Below are positions 1 to 8,890 of a DNA stretch of 64,000 nucleotides, piece after piece. The DNA comes from Actinomycetes bacterium. GTDB lineage: Bacteria > Actinomycetota > Acidimicrobiia > Acidimicrobiales > JAMCPL01. Numbering within the stretch: the stretch's first letter is position 1; every line of letters starts with the position of its first letter. A model generated the notes under the pieces. That model did no database searches and was not told the origin of the DNA. It worked only from the letters and a program-made list of their open reading frames with translations. The translations under genes and the position numbers were made by a program. The DNA lies in contig JAKAWR010000001.1 in the NCBI GenBank assembly GCA_021816935.1, forward strand, positions 248,001-312,000, given 5' to 3'.

Positions 1-157
1 CTATGTGGCGGGTTGCCCGCATCACCCCCGTGTTGCCGTTCGGCGGTGTCCGGGTACCCGGCAATTCTTCTTCCTCGTTTGCATCTTGGCCTCGTTCGAA
101 GGTGGGCAGCCACCGGCACAGCGACCTATGATTGACAATGTGTTACAACAACCTGGT

Positions 158-1192
158 ATGAGGCAGGTATCACCGAGACTTTTCCGCCGCCTTTCACTGG
201 CCGCCGTCCTCGCCTCCTTGGCGCTTCTGGCGTCAGGGGCTTGGGTCCGCCTGTCGGAGTCGGGGCTCGGCTGCTCGGCCTGGCCCGCTTGCACCCATCA
301 CCGCCTCGTCGCCCCCGATCGGTACCACTCCCTGATCGAGTTCAGCAACAGGATGCTCATCACTGCGATGGCCGTGATCTTCCTCGCCGTCCTCGCGGCC
401 GCAATTGCCAGGTCTCCACGCCGTCGCGACCTGCTCTGGCTCTCCACCGGCCTTGCAATCGGTTACGCGGCCGAAGCGGTCCTGGGCGGAATAGCCGTCC
501 TCGCAAAGCTCGCGCCAGCACTCGTGGCCGCGCACCTGATCCTGTCTCTTGTCATCCTTTCCTGCGCCACCGCCCTGCATTGGCGGTCAGCGATCCCCGA
601 CGAGGCTGCCGGCAAGCGCCCCGAACCGGTCCTTCCCCAGCCCGCCATGCTGGGCGCCTACGGCCTGATACCACTATTCTGGGCCTCCGTTGTGATGGGC
701 ACGATCGTCACAGGCAGCGGTCCACACAGCGGGAAGCCAGGTACGCCGCGTTTTCACCTCTCGCTCGGGGGCATGGTGCAGATCCACGCTGCGATCGGCC
801 TTCTCTCCTATGGCCTGGCCCTTGGCCTACTTGCGGCGGTGCTCGCCCAACATTGTCCCCCCCCCGTACAGCGGCGCGCCTTAGCGGTCGTGGTGCTGCT
901 CACCCTCCAGGGTGCCCTGGGATACTCGGTTTGGTTCAGCGCGTTCTCCGTCATTCCGTCCGAACTTCACATTGCCGGGGCCGGATTCGTTCTTGTAGCC
1001 ATCGAACGGTTCAACCTCGGGCTGTTAGCGCACTGCGGCCGACCGGGTAGCGCCGGACTGGCCGAGGCACCCCCAGCGCCCTCCGGTTACGAAGTGCCGG
1101 CGGTACTGGAGACCGCGGAGCCCAGCAGCGCCGCCAACGCGTTCCTTGCCTTCACGAGCTCGCTGACAGAGACCCGCTCGTGCGGGGTGTGA
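158..1192 (+). CDS. ctaA: Heme A synthase (CtaA/COX15 family)
   Basis: Integral membrane enzyme that converts heme O to heme A for aa3-type cytochrome oxidase. The protein is hydrophobic throughout, with about eight membrane segments. It carries the family segment RLSESGLGCSAWPAC and later histidines in AAHLIL, QIHAAIG and ELHIAG that match the heme-ligand positions. The first ligand site reads EFSNR, with Asn where Bacillus CtaA has His; from memory, actinobacterial homologues often do this too. I chose ATG 158 because MRQVSPRLFRRL is a typical short N-terminus; the ORF track extends upstream to position 5, and ATG 128 is an alternative. The last 35 or so codons run antisense through the 3' end of dapE, a convergent overlap of 106 bp. 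Confidence 0.88.
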   Translation: MRQVSPRLFRRLSLAAVLASLALLASGAWVRLSESGLGCSAWPACTHHRLVAPDRYHSLIEFSNRMLITAMAVIFLAVLAAAIARSPRRRDLLWLSTGLAIGYAAEAVLGGIAVLAKLAPALVAAHLILSLVILSCATALHWRSAIPDEAAGKRPEPVLPQPAMLGAYGLIPLFWASVVMGTIVTGSGPHSGKPGTPRFHLSLGGMVQIHAAIGLLSYGLALGLLAAVLAQHCPPPVQRRALAVVVLLTLQGALGYSVWFSAFSVIPSELHIAGAGFVLVAIERFNLGLLAHCGRPGSAGLAEAPPAPSGYEVPAVLETAEPSSAANAFLAFTSSLTETRSCGV

Positions 1193-2304
1193 GCAAGCTC
1201 AGGATCGCCCGGCCCGAAGTTGCACGCCGGGATCCCGGCCTCGAAAAACGTTGCTGCGTCGGTCCAGCCGAGCTTTCCCTTCGGCGGCGCCCCAACCAAC
1301 GACACCAGTGCCGCCAGGAACGGGTTGTCGAGTGAAGGCGGTGCCCCTGATGCCACTTCGATCAGTTCGAAGCTCGCCCGATCCACCCAGTCGAGAGCCG
1401 GAACGCCCGCCCGCCCGGTACCTCCGAAAATGAACGACTCCAGGGCTTCCACCGCAACGGCCGCGTCGCGATCCGGCGCGAAGCGGTAGTTGAGCACGCA
1501 TGACGCCCGGTCCGGCACGACGTTCGTCACCCCTCCACCGTCGACATGCACGGCCTGAAGCTGCTCGTAGTACGTGCAGCCGGCCATCCGCACCTCACGC
1601 CCCGGAAACTCCAGCACCCGCTCGAGAAGGCTGCCCAGCAGGTGAACCGCGTTGACACCGCGCCATGGCCTCGCGGTGTGGGCACTCGCGCCGGCGATGC
1701 GGATCCGCGCCAGCATAGTTCCCTGACAGCCGGCTTCGACCAACCCTCCCGTGGGCTCGCCCACGACCGCAGCGTCCGCCTCGAAGATGTCCGGCCGGGA
1801 AGCTACTAGCCGCCGCAGGCCATTCTCCTCCCGTGTCACCTCCTCGCACGGGTAGAAAATACAGGTGAGCCCAACACTCGGATCGGGTGGGTACATCAAC
1901 AAGTCCAGAAGCACCGCAACAGACGCCTTCGTATCGACCGCGCCCAGCCCGCCGATCCAGGTTTCGCCCGCCCCGCTCGGCTCCCCGCCAGTCCCGCTCC
2001 CAGCCTCGTCGCCCGTAATGCTCGCCGCTACCCCATCCTTGCGCGGCGGGACCGTATCGAGGTGCGCCGCGGCTATAATCCCCGCCCTCCCCTGACACCC
2101 GGGCGAAACCCCTGCCCGGGCGATCACGCAGTCACCGACCCGCTCCACGAGAATGCCGCCGGCAGCGGTGCAGCCCGCCAACATCCCCTCGATCTCAGAA
2201 GCCAGCCTTGCCTCGTTCCGGCTAACGGACGGCACCGACACGAGCTGCCTGAGCAGGCCGGCCAACCGCTCCCCCGTAGCTACATCGTCCACCGATCCAG
2301 TCAT
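1087..2304 (-). CDS. dapE: Succinyl-diaminopimelate desuccinylase (M20 peptidase family)
   Basis: Removes succinate from N-succinyl-LL-2,6-diaminopimelate in the lysine/diaminopimelate pathway, a cytosolic dinuclear-zinc enzyme. Metal-site motifs are visible in order: AAHLDTVP (His/Asp), GLGAVDTK (bridging Asp), PCEEV (catalytic Glu pair), VGEPT, and HTPHERV near the C-terminus. SAHTARP marks the dimerisation/lid domain. At about 405 residues it has the length of the actinobacterial DapE branch. ATG 2304 follows a TTG at 2307 and has a GGGAG element about 12 nt upstream. Next upstream on the same strand is dapD, the preceding pathway step, about 50 bp away, so the two probably form a unit. 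The 3' end overlaps ctaA convergently. Confidence 0.92.
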   Translation of the reverse strand: MTGSVDDVATGERLAGLLRQLVSVPSVSRNEARLASEIEGMLAGCTAAGGILVERVGDCVIARAGVSPGCQGRAGIIAAAHLDTVPPRKDGVAASITGDEAGSGTGGEPSGAGETWIGGLGAVDTKASVAVLLDLLMYPPDPSVGLTCIFYPCEEVTREENGLRRLVASRPDIFEADAAVVGEPTGGLVEAGCQGTMLARIRIAGASAHTARPWRGVNAVHLLGSLLERVLEFPGREVRMAGCTYYEQLQAVHVDGGGVTNVVPDRASCVLNYRFAPDRDAAVAVEALESFIFGGTGRAGVPALDWVDRASFELIEVASGAPPSLDNPFLAALVSLVGAPPKGKLGWTDAATFFEAGIPACNFGPGDPELAHTPHERVSVSELVKARNALAALLGSAVSSTAGTS

Positions 2305-2356
2305 CAATCTCTACACTACTCCCGCCAGGCCGCCACTCAGAATCCCCGGACAACCG

Positions 2357-3277
2357 TCAGGTGACGAGGCCGTGCTCTCTCAGGATCGACTCCAATGCAG
2401 TCTTGTCATGGCGCTCATCCGGTTCCAACTTGCGCACCACCAGAACGCAGGGCAGGTGGAAATCCCCACCTCCGAACCTACTCCGGCGCTGCCCCTGCAG
2501 TGCAACGCTCCAGGCAGGTATCTCGCCGCGCCCCAGTTCTTCCCCCGTCTCAGCGTCGATAACCGGAATGGACGGATTGAGCAGCGTCCCCTCGCCGAGC
2601 ACCGAACCTTCGCCCACCCGTGCCCCCTGGGTTATCATCGAACGGCTTCCCACGAACACATCATCCCCGATCATCACGGGAGCTGCCTGCGGCGGCTCGA
2701 GTACTCCCCCGATACCGACCCCACCGGCCAGATGAACGCGCTCTCCCACCTGGGCGCACGACCCCACGGTCGCCCAGGTATCCACCATCGACCCTGCGCC
2801 AACGTACGCGCCGATGTTGACAAAGCTCGGCATCAGAACAGAACCGGGCCCGACATACGATCCCCACCGGGCAACCGCACCGGGCACAGCCCTCACTCCA
2901 ATCGCTCCGAAGTCGCTCTTCAGCCGTATACGGTCGAACGCCTCCAGCGCGCCGGCCTGCATCCTGACGGCAGGGAAAACCTTGAACATGAGCAGGATCG
3001 CCTGCTTCAACCAGATCTGCACCTCGGCTTCTCCACCAGCACGAGCGTCCCAGGACGCGACGCGCACATTGCCTCTGTCCAGGAGGTCTCCAACCTGTTC
3101 GAGCAGCTCCGATGCTTCCGGGTCGCCGCACTCGAGCTCTGCCCTCCGTTCCCAGGCATCGCGAACCAACCCGGCCAGGCCGACGTTAGGGTCGCCGGCA
3201 AAGCCAGCGGCGCTCCCCCTGGCGTCTTCTGTCCGGCCTCCCCCGGCCTCCCGATCTGGCGCAGTCGTAACATCCAT
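2357..3277 (-). CDS. dapD: Tetrahydrodipicolinate N-succinyltransferase
   Basis: Transfers succinate from succinyl-CoA to tetrahydrodipicolinate in lysine/diaminopimelate synthesis. The C-terminal two-thirds shows a left-handed beta-helix with hexapeptide-like repeats, for example VGPGSVLMPSFVNIGAYVGAGSMVDTWATVG, interrupted by GVGIGGVLEPPQAAPVMI, a hallmark of DapD. The N-terminal third is alpha-helical (WLKQAILLMFKVFP). I set the start at ATG 3277 (MDVTTAPD); the ORF track extends to 3355, but those extra 26 residues are Arg-rich and look unconserved. Its neighbour downstream is dapE, the enzyme that later removes the succinyl group. Confidence 0.92.
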   Translation of the reverse strand: MDVTTAPDREAGGGRTEDARGSAAGFAGDPNVGLAGLVRDAWERRAELECGDPEASELLEQVGDLLDRGNVRVASWDARAGGEAEVQIWLKQAILLMFKVFPAVRMQAGALEAFDRIRLKSDFGAIGVRAVPGAVARWGSYVGPGSVLMPSFVNIGAYVGAGSMVDTWATVGSCAQVGERVHLAGGVGIGGVLEPPQAAPVMIGDDVFVGSRSMITQGARVGEGSVLGEGTLLNPSIPVIDAETGEELGRGEIPAWSVALQGQRRSRFGGGDFHLPCVLVVRKLEPDERHDKTALESILREHGLVT

Positions 3278-3403
3278 AGTCCCAAGCAGGATAGCATTCG
3301 CCGGCCCGCGCACAGCCCGCCATCCAACACGTTGGTGGCGTTCGCGGCGCCCCACTTAGGGCCTACCCTCCTTACACTTGCAGGCCTGGCAAGGCTCCGC
3401 CGA

Positions 3404-5482
3404 TTAGACCGGGGCGCTGTCCGCCCCAACGCTGTCGAGCGCCACACGCTCGTCCAGCAGCAACTCCGGCGGGGACGGGACAGCGAAGAGGAATCCCTGC
3501 GCCAGATCGCACCCGAGCGCCTTCAACATTGACAGCTGGTCACGCGTCTCGACTCCCTCTCCGATTACCAGCATATCCAGCGCATGGGCCATATCCACCA
3601 TCGCCTTCACCAGGTGAGATGCACTCTTTGAGGAGCCGAGATCCTGAACGAAGGACTTATCGATCTTCAAGATATCTACCGGCAACCTCTCCAGGTAGGC
3701 AAGCGAAGAGTAGCCCGTCCCGAAGTCGTCCACAGCAATTGCGACACCGAGTTCCTTCAGCTCGCCCAAGACCACCATTGCGGCACCCGGATCCCGCATC
3801 ACCGCACTCTCGGTGATTTCGAGCGTCAGCCGACCCGGAGACAGCCCGGTCTCGCGAAGAACCCGCTTTACGGTCCGGCCGATATCCGGGTGGTCAAGCT
3901 GACGTGCTGATATGTTCACCCCCAAGGCATGGTCTTCGCACCACTGCGTCGGGTCCGCCGCGTCCCACACGCCCGCGTTGGCACAGACCTCTTCCAGCAC
4001 CCACGTCCCGATAGGGACGATCAGGCCGTTCTCCTCTGCCAGCGGCACGAAATCGTCCGGCACGATTACGCCGCGATCGGGATGCCTCCAACGCACCAGC
4101 GCCTCCACCCCGACAATCAGTTGACCACCTATATCGACAATCGGCTGGTACAGCACACGAAACTGCTGCAACTCCACGGCCTTGCGCAGCGAAGTGTCCA
4201 GTTCGATCCGCGACACCGCCTCCCGCCGCATGACCTCTCCGAACACGACCCGCCTTACTGGCCCCGTATTCGCTTCGCCCGCATGCCTGACCGCTGAATC
4301 GGCCCTCGATATGAGGTCGCTTGCAACGCTGTCGCCGGGAGCAGCCACGGCCACACCGAATCGCGGCGTCACGAAAACCTCTCCCTGCGAAGTCAACACC
4401 GGCGATGAGAACGCCTCCGCTACGACCTCAACGTACCGATCCACCGCGCCGTCGACCGGTGCCGGCATCGACGCGAGTATGGCAAGGAAATTATCTGCCC
4501 AGTACCTCCCCACCATGCGGACACCGGCGTCCACGGACACCAGCCTGCCCGCTGCAGCCAGCATCACCTCGTCAACAACCTCTGCACCGTAGGCATTCCT
4601 GATCGAACCCAGGCCATCGAGATTGATGGCCACGACTGCCAAGCCTGCATCCCCGCGCAATGCATCCCTCTCTGCCAGGGCATATGTCAGCTCGTACATC
4701 AGCCGTGCCCTGTTCGGTAAACCTGTCAGCCCGTCGCTCAGGTATGCATCGGCGAGTGCCTGGTTGACCGACGCCTCCCTCCCGATGTCCCGCATGAACC
4801 CCCCGATCCGGTATTCCTCGCCGTACCTCACGGCATAAGCCCGCACCGAAACCTCTATCTCTGAGCCGTCTCTCCTCAGCATCATCATTTTACGGCTCGA
4901 CATACCCTTGCCGTTCCTCCGCACCGCCCTGACCGCTGGATACAAGATCGACGAATCGTAATGTTGCCGGAAACGGGCCGGAATCGCCGTCTCCTTGATG
5001 AGGGTCCCCATAACCTCGTCTGCCTTCCAACCGAGAAGATCCTCTGCTGCGTCGTTCCACCGGACGATACGACCCTCTCCGTCGACCTCCACAAAAGCAT
5101 CGGCGGACACATGGACTATCGAATCGACGAGCGGGCCATCGTTACCCGCCACCTTCGCAGTCCTACGGGCAAGACCGTGATCCGTCTCCACGGACGCGCC
5201 GAATCCCACCCCATAGCCGCCTGGACCATTTGAGCCGCCTGGGCACGCCAGACCCCCTGATCCGCTCGAACCACTCGATCCGTTCACGTCCCCCGAACCG
5301 TTCATACCGCCGGAAACGCTCGCGCCGCTCCTCCCCACTCCGTCAACTTCAGCGTCTCCGCAGACGAACCCATCATCGCCATCGCGTTCGTCGCGACGAC
5401 CGTCATCCTCCACGACTCCTGCCGATTCGCATACCCCTGACTGCCCGCGCTGACCCGCGGGACGCCTTACTTGGATGCCCAC
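3404..5482 (-). CDS. PAS-GGDEF-EAL protein, predicted c-di-GMP phosphodiesterase
   Basis: Cytosolic c-di-GMP signalling protein; no clear membrane segment is visible. Residues 1 to about 115 are Gly/Ser-rich and probably disordered. A PAS domain follows (about 118-235, VEVDGEGRIVRWNDAAEDLLG). The GGDEF domain has DGLTGLPNRARL, but its active site reads GRYWADNF (about residue 325), so diguanylate cyclase activity is unlikely. The EAL domain keeps VEALVRW (about 458), LEITES, DDFGTGYSSL (about 587) and KIDKSFV, so c-di-GMP hydrolysis is expected. The degenerate GGDEF may be a regulatory GTP-binding module, as known for some such fusions (inference). It is transcribed away from the metallo-hydrolase gene. 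The upstream 35 codons may not be translated. Confidence 0.85.
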   Translation of the reverse strand: MGIQVRRPAGQRGQSGVCESAGVVEDDGRRDERDGDDGFVCGDAEVDGVGRSGASVSGGMNGSGDVNGSSGSSGSGGLACPGGSNGPGGYGVGFGASVETDHGLARRTAKVAGNDGPLVDSIVHVSADAFVEVDGEGRIVRWNDAAEDLLGWKADEVMGTLIKETAIPARFRQHYDSSILYPAVRAVRRNGKGMSSRKMMMLRRDGSEIEVSVRAYAVRYGEEYRIGGFMRDIGREASVNQALADAYLSDGLTGLPNRARLMYELTYALAERDALRGDAGLAVVAINLDGLGSIRNAYGAEVVDEVMLAAAGRLVSVDAGVRMVGRYWADNFLAILASMPAPVDGAVDRYVEVVAEAFSSPVLTSQGEVFVTPRFGVAVAAPGDSVASDLISRADSAVRHAGEANTGPVRRVVFGEVMRREAVSRIELDTSLRKAVELQQFRVLYQPIVDIGGQLIVGVEALVRWRHPDRGVIVPDDFVPLAEENGLIVPIGTWVLEEVCANAGVWDAADPTQWCEDHALGVNISARQLDHPDIGRTVKRVLRETGLSPGRLTLEITESAVMRDPGAAMVVLGELKELGVAIAVDDFGTGYSSLAYLERLPVDILKIDKSFVQDLGSSKSASHLVKAMVDMAHALDMLVIGEGVETRDQLSMLKALGCDLAQGFLFAVPSPPELLLDERVALDSVGADSAPV

Positions 5483-5621
5483 GCTACTATCCTACAGGGA
5501 AACAACCGAATGTATATGCGTCCACAAACATATTTCACATGGGCACTACAAAACATCGGAACATCTATCGCCTAGGTATCCGGACTCGTATCGTAGCTGC
5601 CCGTTTACCGTCCGTAGGGAC

Positions 5622-5651
5622 TTGCGCCTTCCCTCACAATACCGGTATGTT
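5622..5651 (+). promoter_or_regulatory. Candidate promoter for the metallo-hydrolase gene
   Basis: TTGCGC and TATGTT are separated by 18 bp. The expected transcription start falls on or very near the GTG at 5658, which would give a leaderless mRNA. No Shine-Dalgarno sequence is seen before that GTG, which agrees with leaderless initiation. This is pattern matching only. Confidence 0.4.
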
Positions 5652-5657
5652 TCGGGC

Positions 5658-6743
5658 GTGATAACGATAACAGGAACCGCCCAGAAGACTGCGTGGGACG
5701 CCGGCGTCCTGCCCCCGGTCGAAAGAGTCGGACCGGACATATGGTCCATACCGGTACCTATCCCGAACAACCCGTTGCGCTACGTCATCGTCTACGTGAT
5801 CGAACTTCCTAACGGGGTAGCCATCGTCGATGCCGGCTGGAATACCGAGGAGGCGTGGGAGACTCTCAACAACGGCCTTGCGCGGGCAGGAGCGTCGATG
5901 AACGACGTCAAGGCCATCCTGGTTACCCACATCCACCCGGACCACTACGGGTTGGCCGGGCGCGTCCGGGAAGTATCGGGTGGATGGATCGCTCTTCACC
6001 CAGCGGACGCGAAGCTGATTCCCAACAGGTACGTCGACCCACAACAGCTTGTAGAGGAGACGACCCGTTCCTTGAGGAGAACCGGCGTACCGGAGCTGTC
6101 CATAGAAGAGTTGGCCACCGCATCTCTCGCTATCCGCATGTTCGTGTCCACCGCCGAACCGGACGTTCTCCTCGAGGACGGCGATCACGTCGACCTCCCG
6201 GGCATCGACCTGACTGCTCTGTGGACGCCCGGCCACTCGCCCGGGCACCTCTGCTTCTACAGCCAATCGCGGCGCATCCTGCTCGCAGGCGACCACCTTC
6301 TTCCGCGAATCACCCCAATTGTCACGATCCACACGCAACAGGCTCCCGATCCCCTCGGCCAGTATCTCGGCTCTCTGGAGCGCATACGATCCCTCGGGGT
6401 TGACGAGGTATTGCCCGCTCACGAGTACCGGTTCTCCGGCCTTTCCGAGCGGGTGGACCAGCTCCTCGAACACCACGAAAAGCGAATGACCGAGATTGTG
6501 GAGCGACTGTCAGATTCCCCCGGCCTGGCCGGATGGGATCTGACAAGAAGTCTGAGCTGGGCACATGCCTTCAATGAGCTCCCGTTGTACATGCAACGTG
6601 CAGCCGTGGGTGAGGCAATGGCTCATGTGGTCGTCCTCGAACACCGCGGCGTCATTACCCGTCACGGTACCGATCCCGAATGCCTGTACCTCTCCGCAGA
6701 CGCTCCAGGTCCGGAGGACCAACCCGTCCGGGACGCGAAGTAG
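5658..6743 (+). CDS. Metallo-beta-lactamase-fold hydrolase
   Basis: A metal-dependent hydrolase of unknown substrate. The metal-binding signature THIHPDHYG is present, followed by TPGHSPGHL, AGDHLLP and PAHEYR, which are the usual later ligands. A helical C-terminal region (about residues 275-360, ERVDQLLEHHEKRMTEI) resembles the tail seen in LACTB2/glyoxalase-II-like members. The ORF track starts at 5475, but the domain begins after GTG 5658 (ITITGTAQ), and the upstream 61 codons look non-coding. It stands alone, divergent from the PAS-GGDEF-EAL gene. Thioesterase, lactonase or nuclease-like activity cannot be told apart from sequence. Confidence 0.82.
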   Translation: MITITGTAQKTAWDAGVLPPVERVGPDIWSIPVPIPNNPLRYVIVYVIELPNGVAIVDAGWNTEEAWETLNNGLARAGASMNDVKAILVTHIHPDHYGLAGRVREVSGGWIALHPADAKLIPNRYVDPQQLVEETTRSLRRTGVPELSIEELATASLAIRMFVSTAEPDVLLEDGDHVDLPGIDLTALWTPGHSPGHLCFYSQSRRILLAGDHLLPRITPIVTIHTQQAPDPLGQYLGSLERIRSLGVDEVLPAHEYRFSGLSERVDQLLEHHEKRMTEIVERLSDSPGLAGWDLTRSLSWAHAFNELPLYMQRAAVGEAMAHVVVLEHRGVITRHGTDPECLYLSADAPGPEDQPVRDAK

Positions 6744-6918
6744 GGCCGGCCGATCTCGGAGGAGCCCTCAGGGCCGGCGGCGAGCGCGTTGGCGTCCCTG
6801 GTCCGGCTCAACCGCATCGCTCAACGCTAGGCATCCGTACGTAACGGGGGCGGCCCGCCCTAGCCCTGTGACAGTGACCCCGGCTTCGGACATTTCTCTG
6901 TACTAGACTCGGGTTCCT

Positions 6919-7683
6919 GTGCGCAAGATAGCCGTGGCCAACCAGAAGGGCGGGGTGGCAAAGACCACGACCACTCACAACCTGGGCTACGCTCTGGCCG
7001 AAGCCGGCAGGCGGGTTCTCCTCATCGATCTCGATCCTCAGGGTGGACTTACATTCTCTTCCGGCATCGATCCGGAATCGCTTACTCTATCGATACACGA
7101 CGTACTCGTCAAGCGAGCCAAGATTACCGAAGCCCGTATTGCGGTCAGCGCGGACCTGGCTCTCGACCTGCTCCCGTCGAATATCGATCTTGCCGGCGCA
7201 GAGGTGTTCCTACTCACCCGGACGGGAAGGGAGCACGTTCTTGCGCGCGCCCTGAAGCCGATCGCCGAGGACTATGACTTCGCCCTCATCGACTGCCCCC
7301 CGTCTCTTGGCGTACTCACGATCAACGGCCTCACCGCGGCCGACGAGGTCCTTATACCCCTGCAATGCGAGACGCTAAGCCACAGGGGCGTAGGGCAACT
7401 ACTGGAGATCATCCTCGAGGATGTGCGTGCATTTTCCAACCCCTCCTTGCAGGTCCTTGGTGCGGTTGCTACGATGTACGACGGTCGTACCCGCCACGCC
7501 CGGGAGGTGCTCGAGTCGCTGCCTACCCGCTACGGGCTCCCCGTCATCCAGCCGCCCGTGCGCAAGTCGATTCGATTTGCCGAAGCTCCAGCCCGTGGAC
7601 TGTCAATCCTCCAGTACGCCCCCAGCTCGGCCGGGGCCCTTGCCTACCGTGAGCTGGCGGCAGCCCTGCTTGACGGGAGTTGA
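6919..7683 (+). CDS. ParA/Soj-type ATPase, orphan (no parB beside it)
   Basis: Cytosolic deviant-Walker ATPase of the ParA/MinD superfamily. The P-loop is KGGVAKTTTT, with Ala where most ParA proteins have Gly (GGVGKTTT). Walker A' is LIDLDPQGG and Walker B FALIDCPPSLG. The length of 254 residues is that of a small Soj-like protein. It starts with GTG at 6919. No ParB and no parS-like palindrome is visible nearby, so a role in chromosome partition is not supported. The next gene, seven bases downstream, encodes a predicted zinc-ribbon protein and is probably co-transcribed. Such orphan ParAs often position other cargo (general knowledge); the cargo here is unknown. Confidence 0.85.
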   Translation: MRKIAVANQKGGVAKTTTTHNLGYALAEAGRRVLLIDLDPQGGLTFSSGIDPESLTLSIHDVLVKRAKITEARIAVSADLALDLLPSNIDLAGAEVFLLTRTGREHVLARALKPIAEDYDFALIDCPPSLGVLTINGLTAADEVLIPLQCETLSHRGVGQLLEIILEDVRAFSNPSLQVLGAVATMYDGRTRHAREVLESLPTRYGLPVIQPPVRKSIRFAEAPARGLSILQYAPSSAGALAYRELAAALLDGS

Positions 7684-7689
7684 ACGCCA

Positions 7690-8295
7690 GTGGTAACCAA
7701 AGAACCCGATCCCCTCGGCCGGCGCGCCGTCTACTGGGTAACCCCCAAGGAGACCACAATGGCGCGGCCAAAGGGTCGGGCCGCGTTCTACACCCGGCCC
7801 GACTCCGATACGGAGTCCCTTCAGGCAGGTGGGTCGCCGGGAGCGACTCCCGGCGCCTCCACCGCAACCAGGCGGTCACAGGCCCGCAACGAGGCACGGG
7901 CGCAATCCGGCCCTGCAGCACGGTCTGCCGGCACCGGCCGCACCGGCGACGCTCGTACCGGACGAGAACCAGCGGCAGGTCAGCGCTGGCGTTCTCCCTT
8001 TGGACGGCCCACCGGACCGTCTCGTCCCGGAAACGCCCCCCGAACCCCGCTACGCGTTCAACCCGGGGCGTCACGACAAACACCCACCGGCATTCACGGC
8101 GTCGACGTCTGCTGCCGCTCATGCGGCGACAGCCGCGTGATCACGGTACCCGAGTTCATCATGTTGCACTGGCCGTTCTGGATCTGGCTCCCGGGCAAGG
8201 GCTACACGCGCCTGATCCGTTGCCCGGGATGCGGCGAACGGAGCTGGATCTCCGCATCCTGGCCATCCGTCAGCGCAAAGCGCCGGCCCGCTTGA
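7690..8295 (+). CDS. Conserved-looking zinc-ribbon protein downstream of ParA
   Basis: Function not recognised. The 201-residue product has a short N-terminal segment (RRAVYWVTPKETTMARPKGRAAFY), a long Arg/Pro/Gly-rich and probably disordered middle, and a C-terminal ribbon with two CxxC pairs, CRSCGD and CPGCGE, spaced by about 34 residues that include the hydrophobic stretch MLHWPFWIWLP. Start GTG 7690 has GGGAG about ten bases upstream, at the ParA stop codon, which supports translation from the same message. Overlapping ORFs in other frames (7680-8411 plus, 7544-8122 minus) lack such motifs. It may be an accessory or cargo protein for the orphan ParA (inference). Confidence 0.55.
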   Translation: MVTKEPDPLGRRAVYWVTPKETTMARPKGRAAFYTRPDSDTESLQAGGSPGATPGASTATRRSQARNEARAQSGPAARSAGTGRTGDARTGREPAAGQRWRSPFGRPTGPSRPGNAPRTPLRVQPGASRQTPTGIHGVDVCCRSCGDSRVITVPEFIMLHWPFWIWLPGKGYTRLIRCPGCGERSWISASWPSVSAKRRPA

Positions 8296-8890
8296 CCTGC
8301 GGCCCCCTGCTACTGATCGTCGCGTCCCCACCTGTCTCACCCTCGGGACCGTCGCCTCTTCACGCCCTCCTGCCATTTATCCTCACGCCCCAGCTGCTTG
8401 CTCTAATCTAAGGGCCCGTGTCATAATTAGTGGGATGATATCCGGCGAGTCAGGGGCGTCATCTGGCAAGGACGAGGACACAGATGTACCAGGGAGTACA
8501 TCGAGGACGAGGACACAGCCAGGGGCGTCATCTGGCCGTCGGGATCGCTCAATTAATTATGACACGGGCCCTAACTAGCGCTGGCCTTACGATAACGAGT
8601 CTCTTCGACCGTGCAGCACCCAACACTATGCGCACTTGCCGCAACCTATACTTGACGGTTCGCGGTCATCAGTTGTGCTTGTGGAATTGGTAACGCGTTG
8701 CGTCAGGCGTTACGATTACGGTGACAGAGTGAACCGAATGGCAACGGAGTCCTAGAACTGCATAAGGCAGGCATTCTGGGCTCGATGGTTGGGGATGCAG
8801 GGTCTTGCAGGGTTCCACAACTGGCCCCGACCGATCGAAGGGCATGTCGGCGGTTGCGACCCGATAACCGGTATCAGCACGGGAGGCTGT
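8296..8890. other. Intergenic region carrying a MITE-like element
   Basis: No gene is supported here. The stretch holds the 160-bp inverted-repeat element at 8412-8571. Further right is a short inverted repeat GTAACGC...GCGTTAC near 8690-8715. I looked for a c-di-GMP riboswitch ahead of the GGDEF-EAL gene and saw no convincing core. Confidence 0.6.
8412..8571 (+). mobile_element. MITE-like element, copy 1 (160 bp)
   Basis: Terminal inverted repeats begin GGGCCCGTGTCATAATTA and end TAATTATGACACGGGCCC. The element is flanked by TAA on both sides (8409-8411 and 8572-8574), a 3-bp target-site duplication. It contains internal direct repeats AGGGGCGTCATCTGG and GACGAGGACACAG. It encodes no transposase, so it is non-autonomous. 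A nearly identical copy lies at 31002-31162 and a diverged relative at 47406-47610. Confidence 0.85.

Noticed and set aside
7680-8411. 243-codon ORF overlapping the zinc-ribbon gene
   Set aside because: No motif and low complexity; the 7690 frame has paired CxxC motifs and a ribosome binding site.
8580-8890. c-di-GMP riboswitch upstream of the GGDEF-EAL gene
   Set aside because: No GEMM-type core could be recognised.
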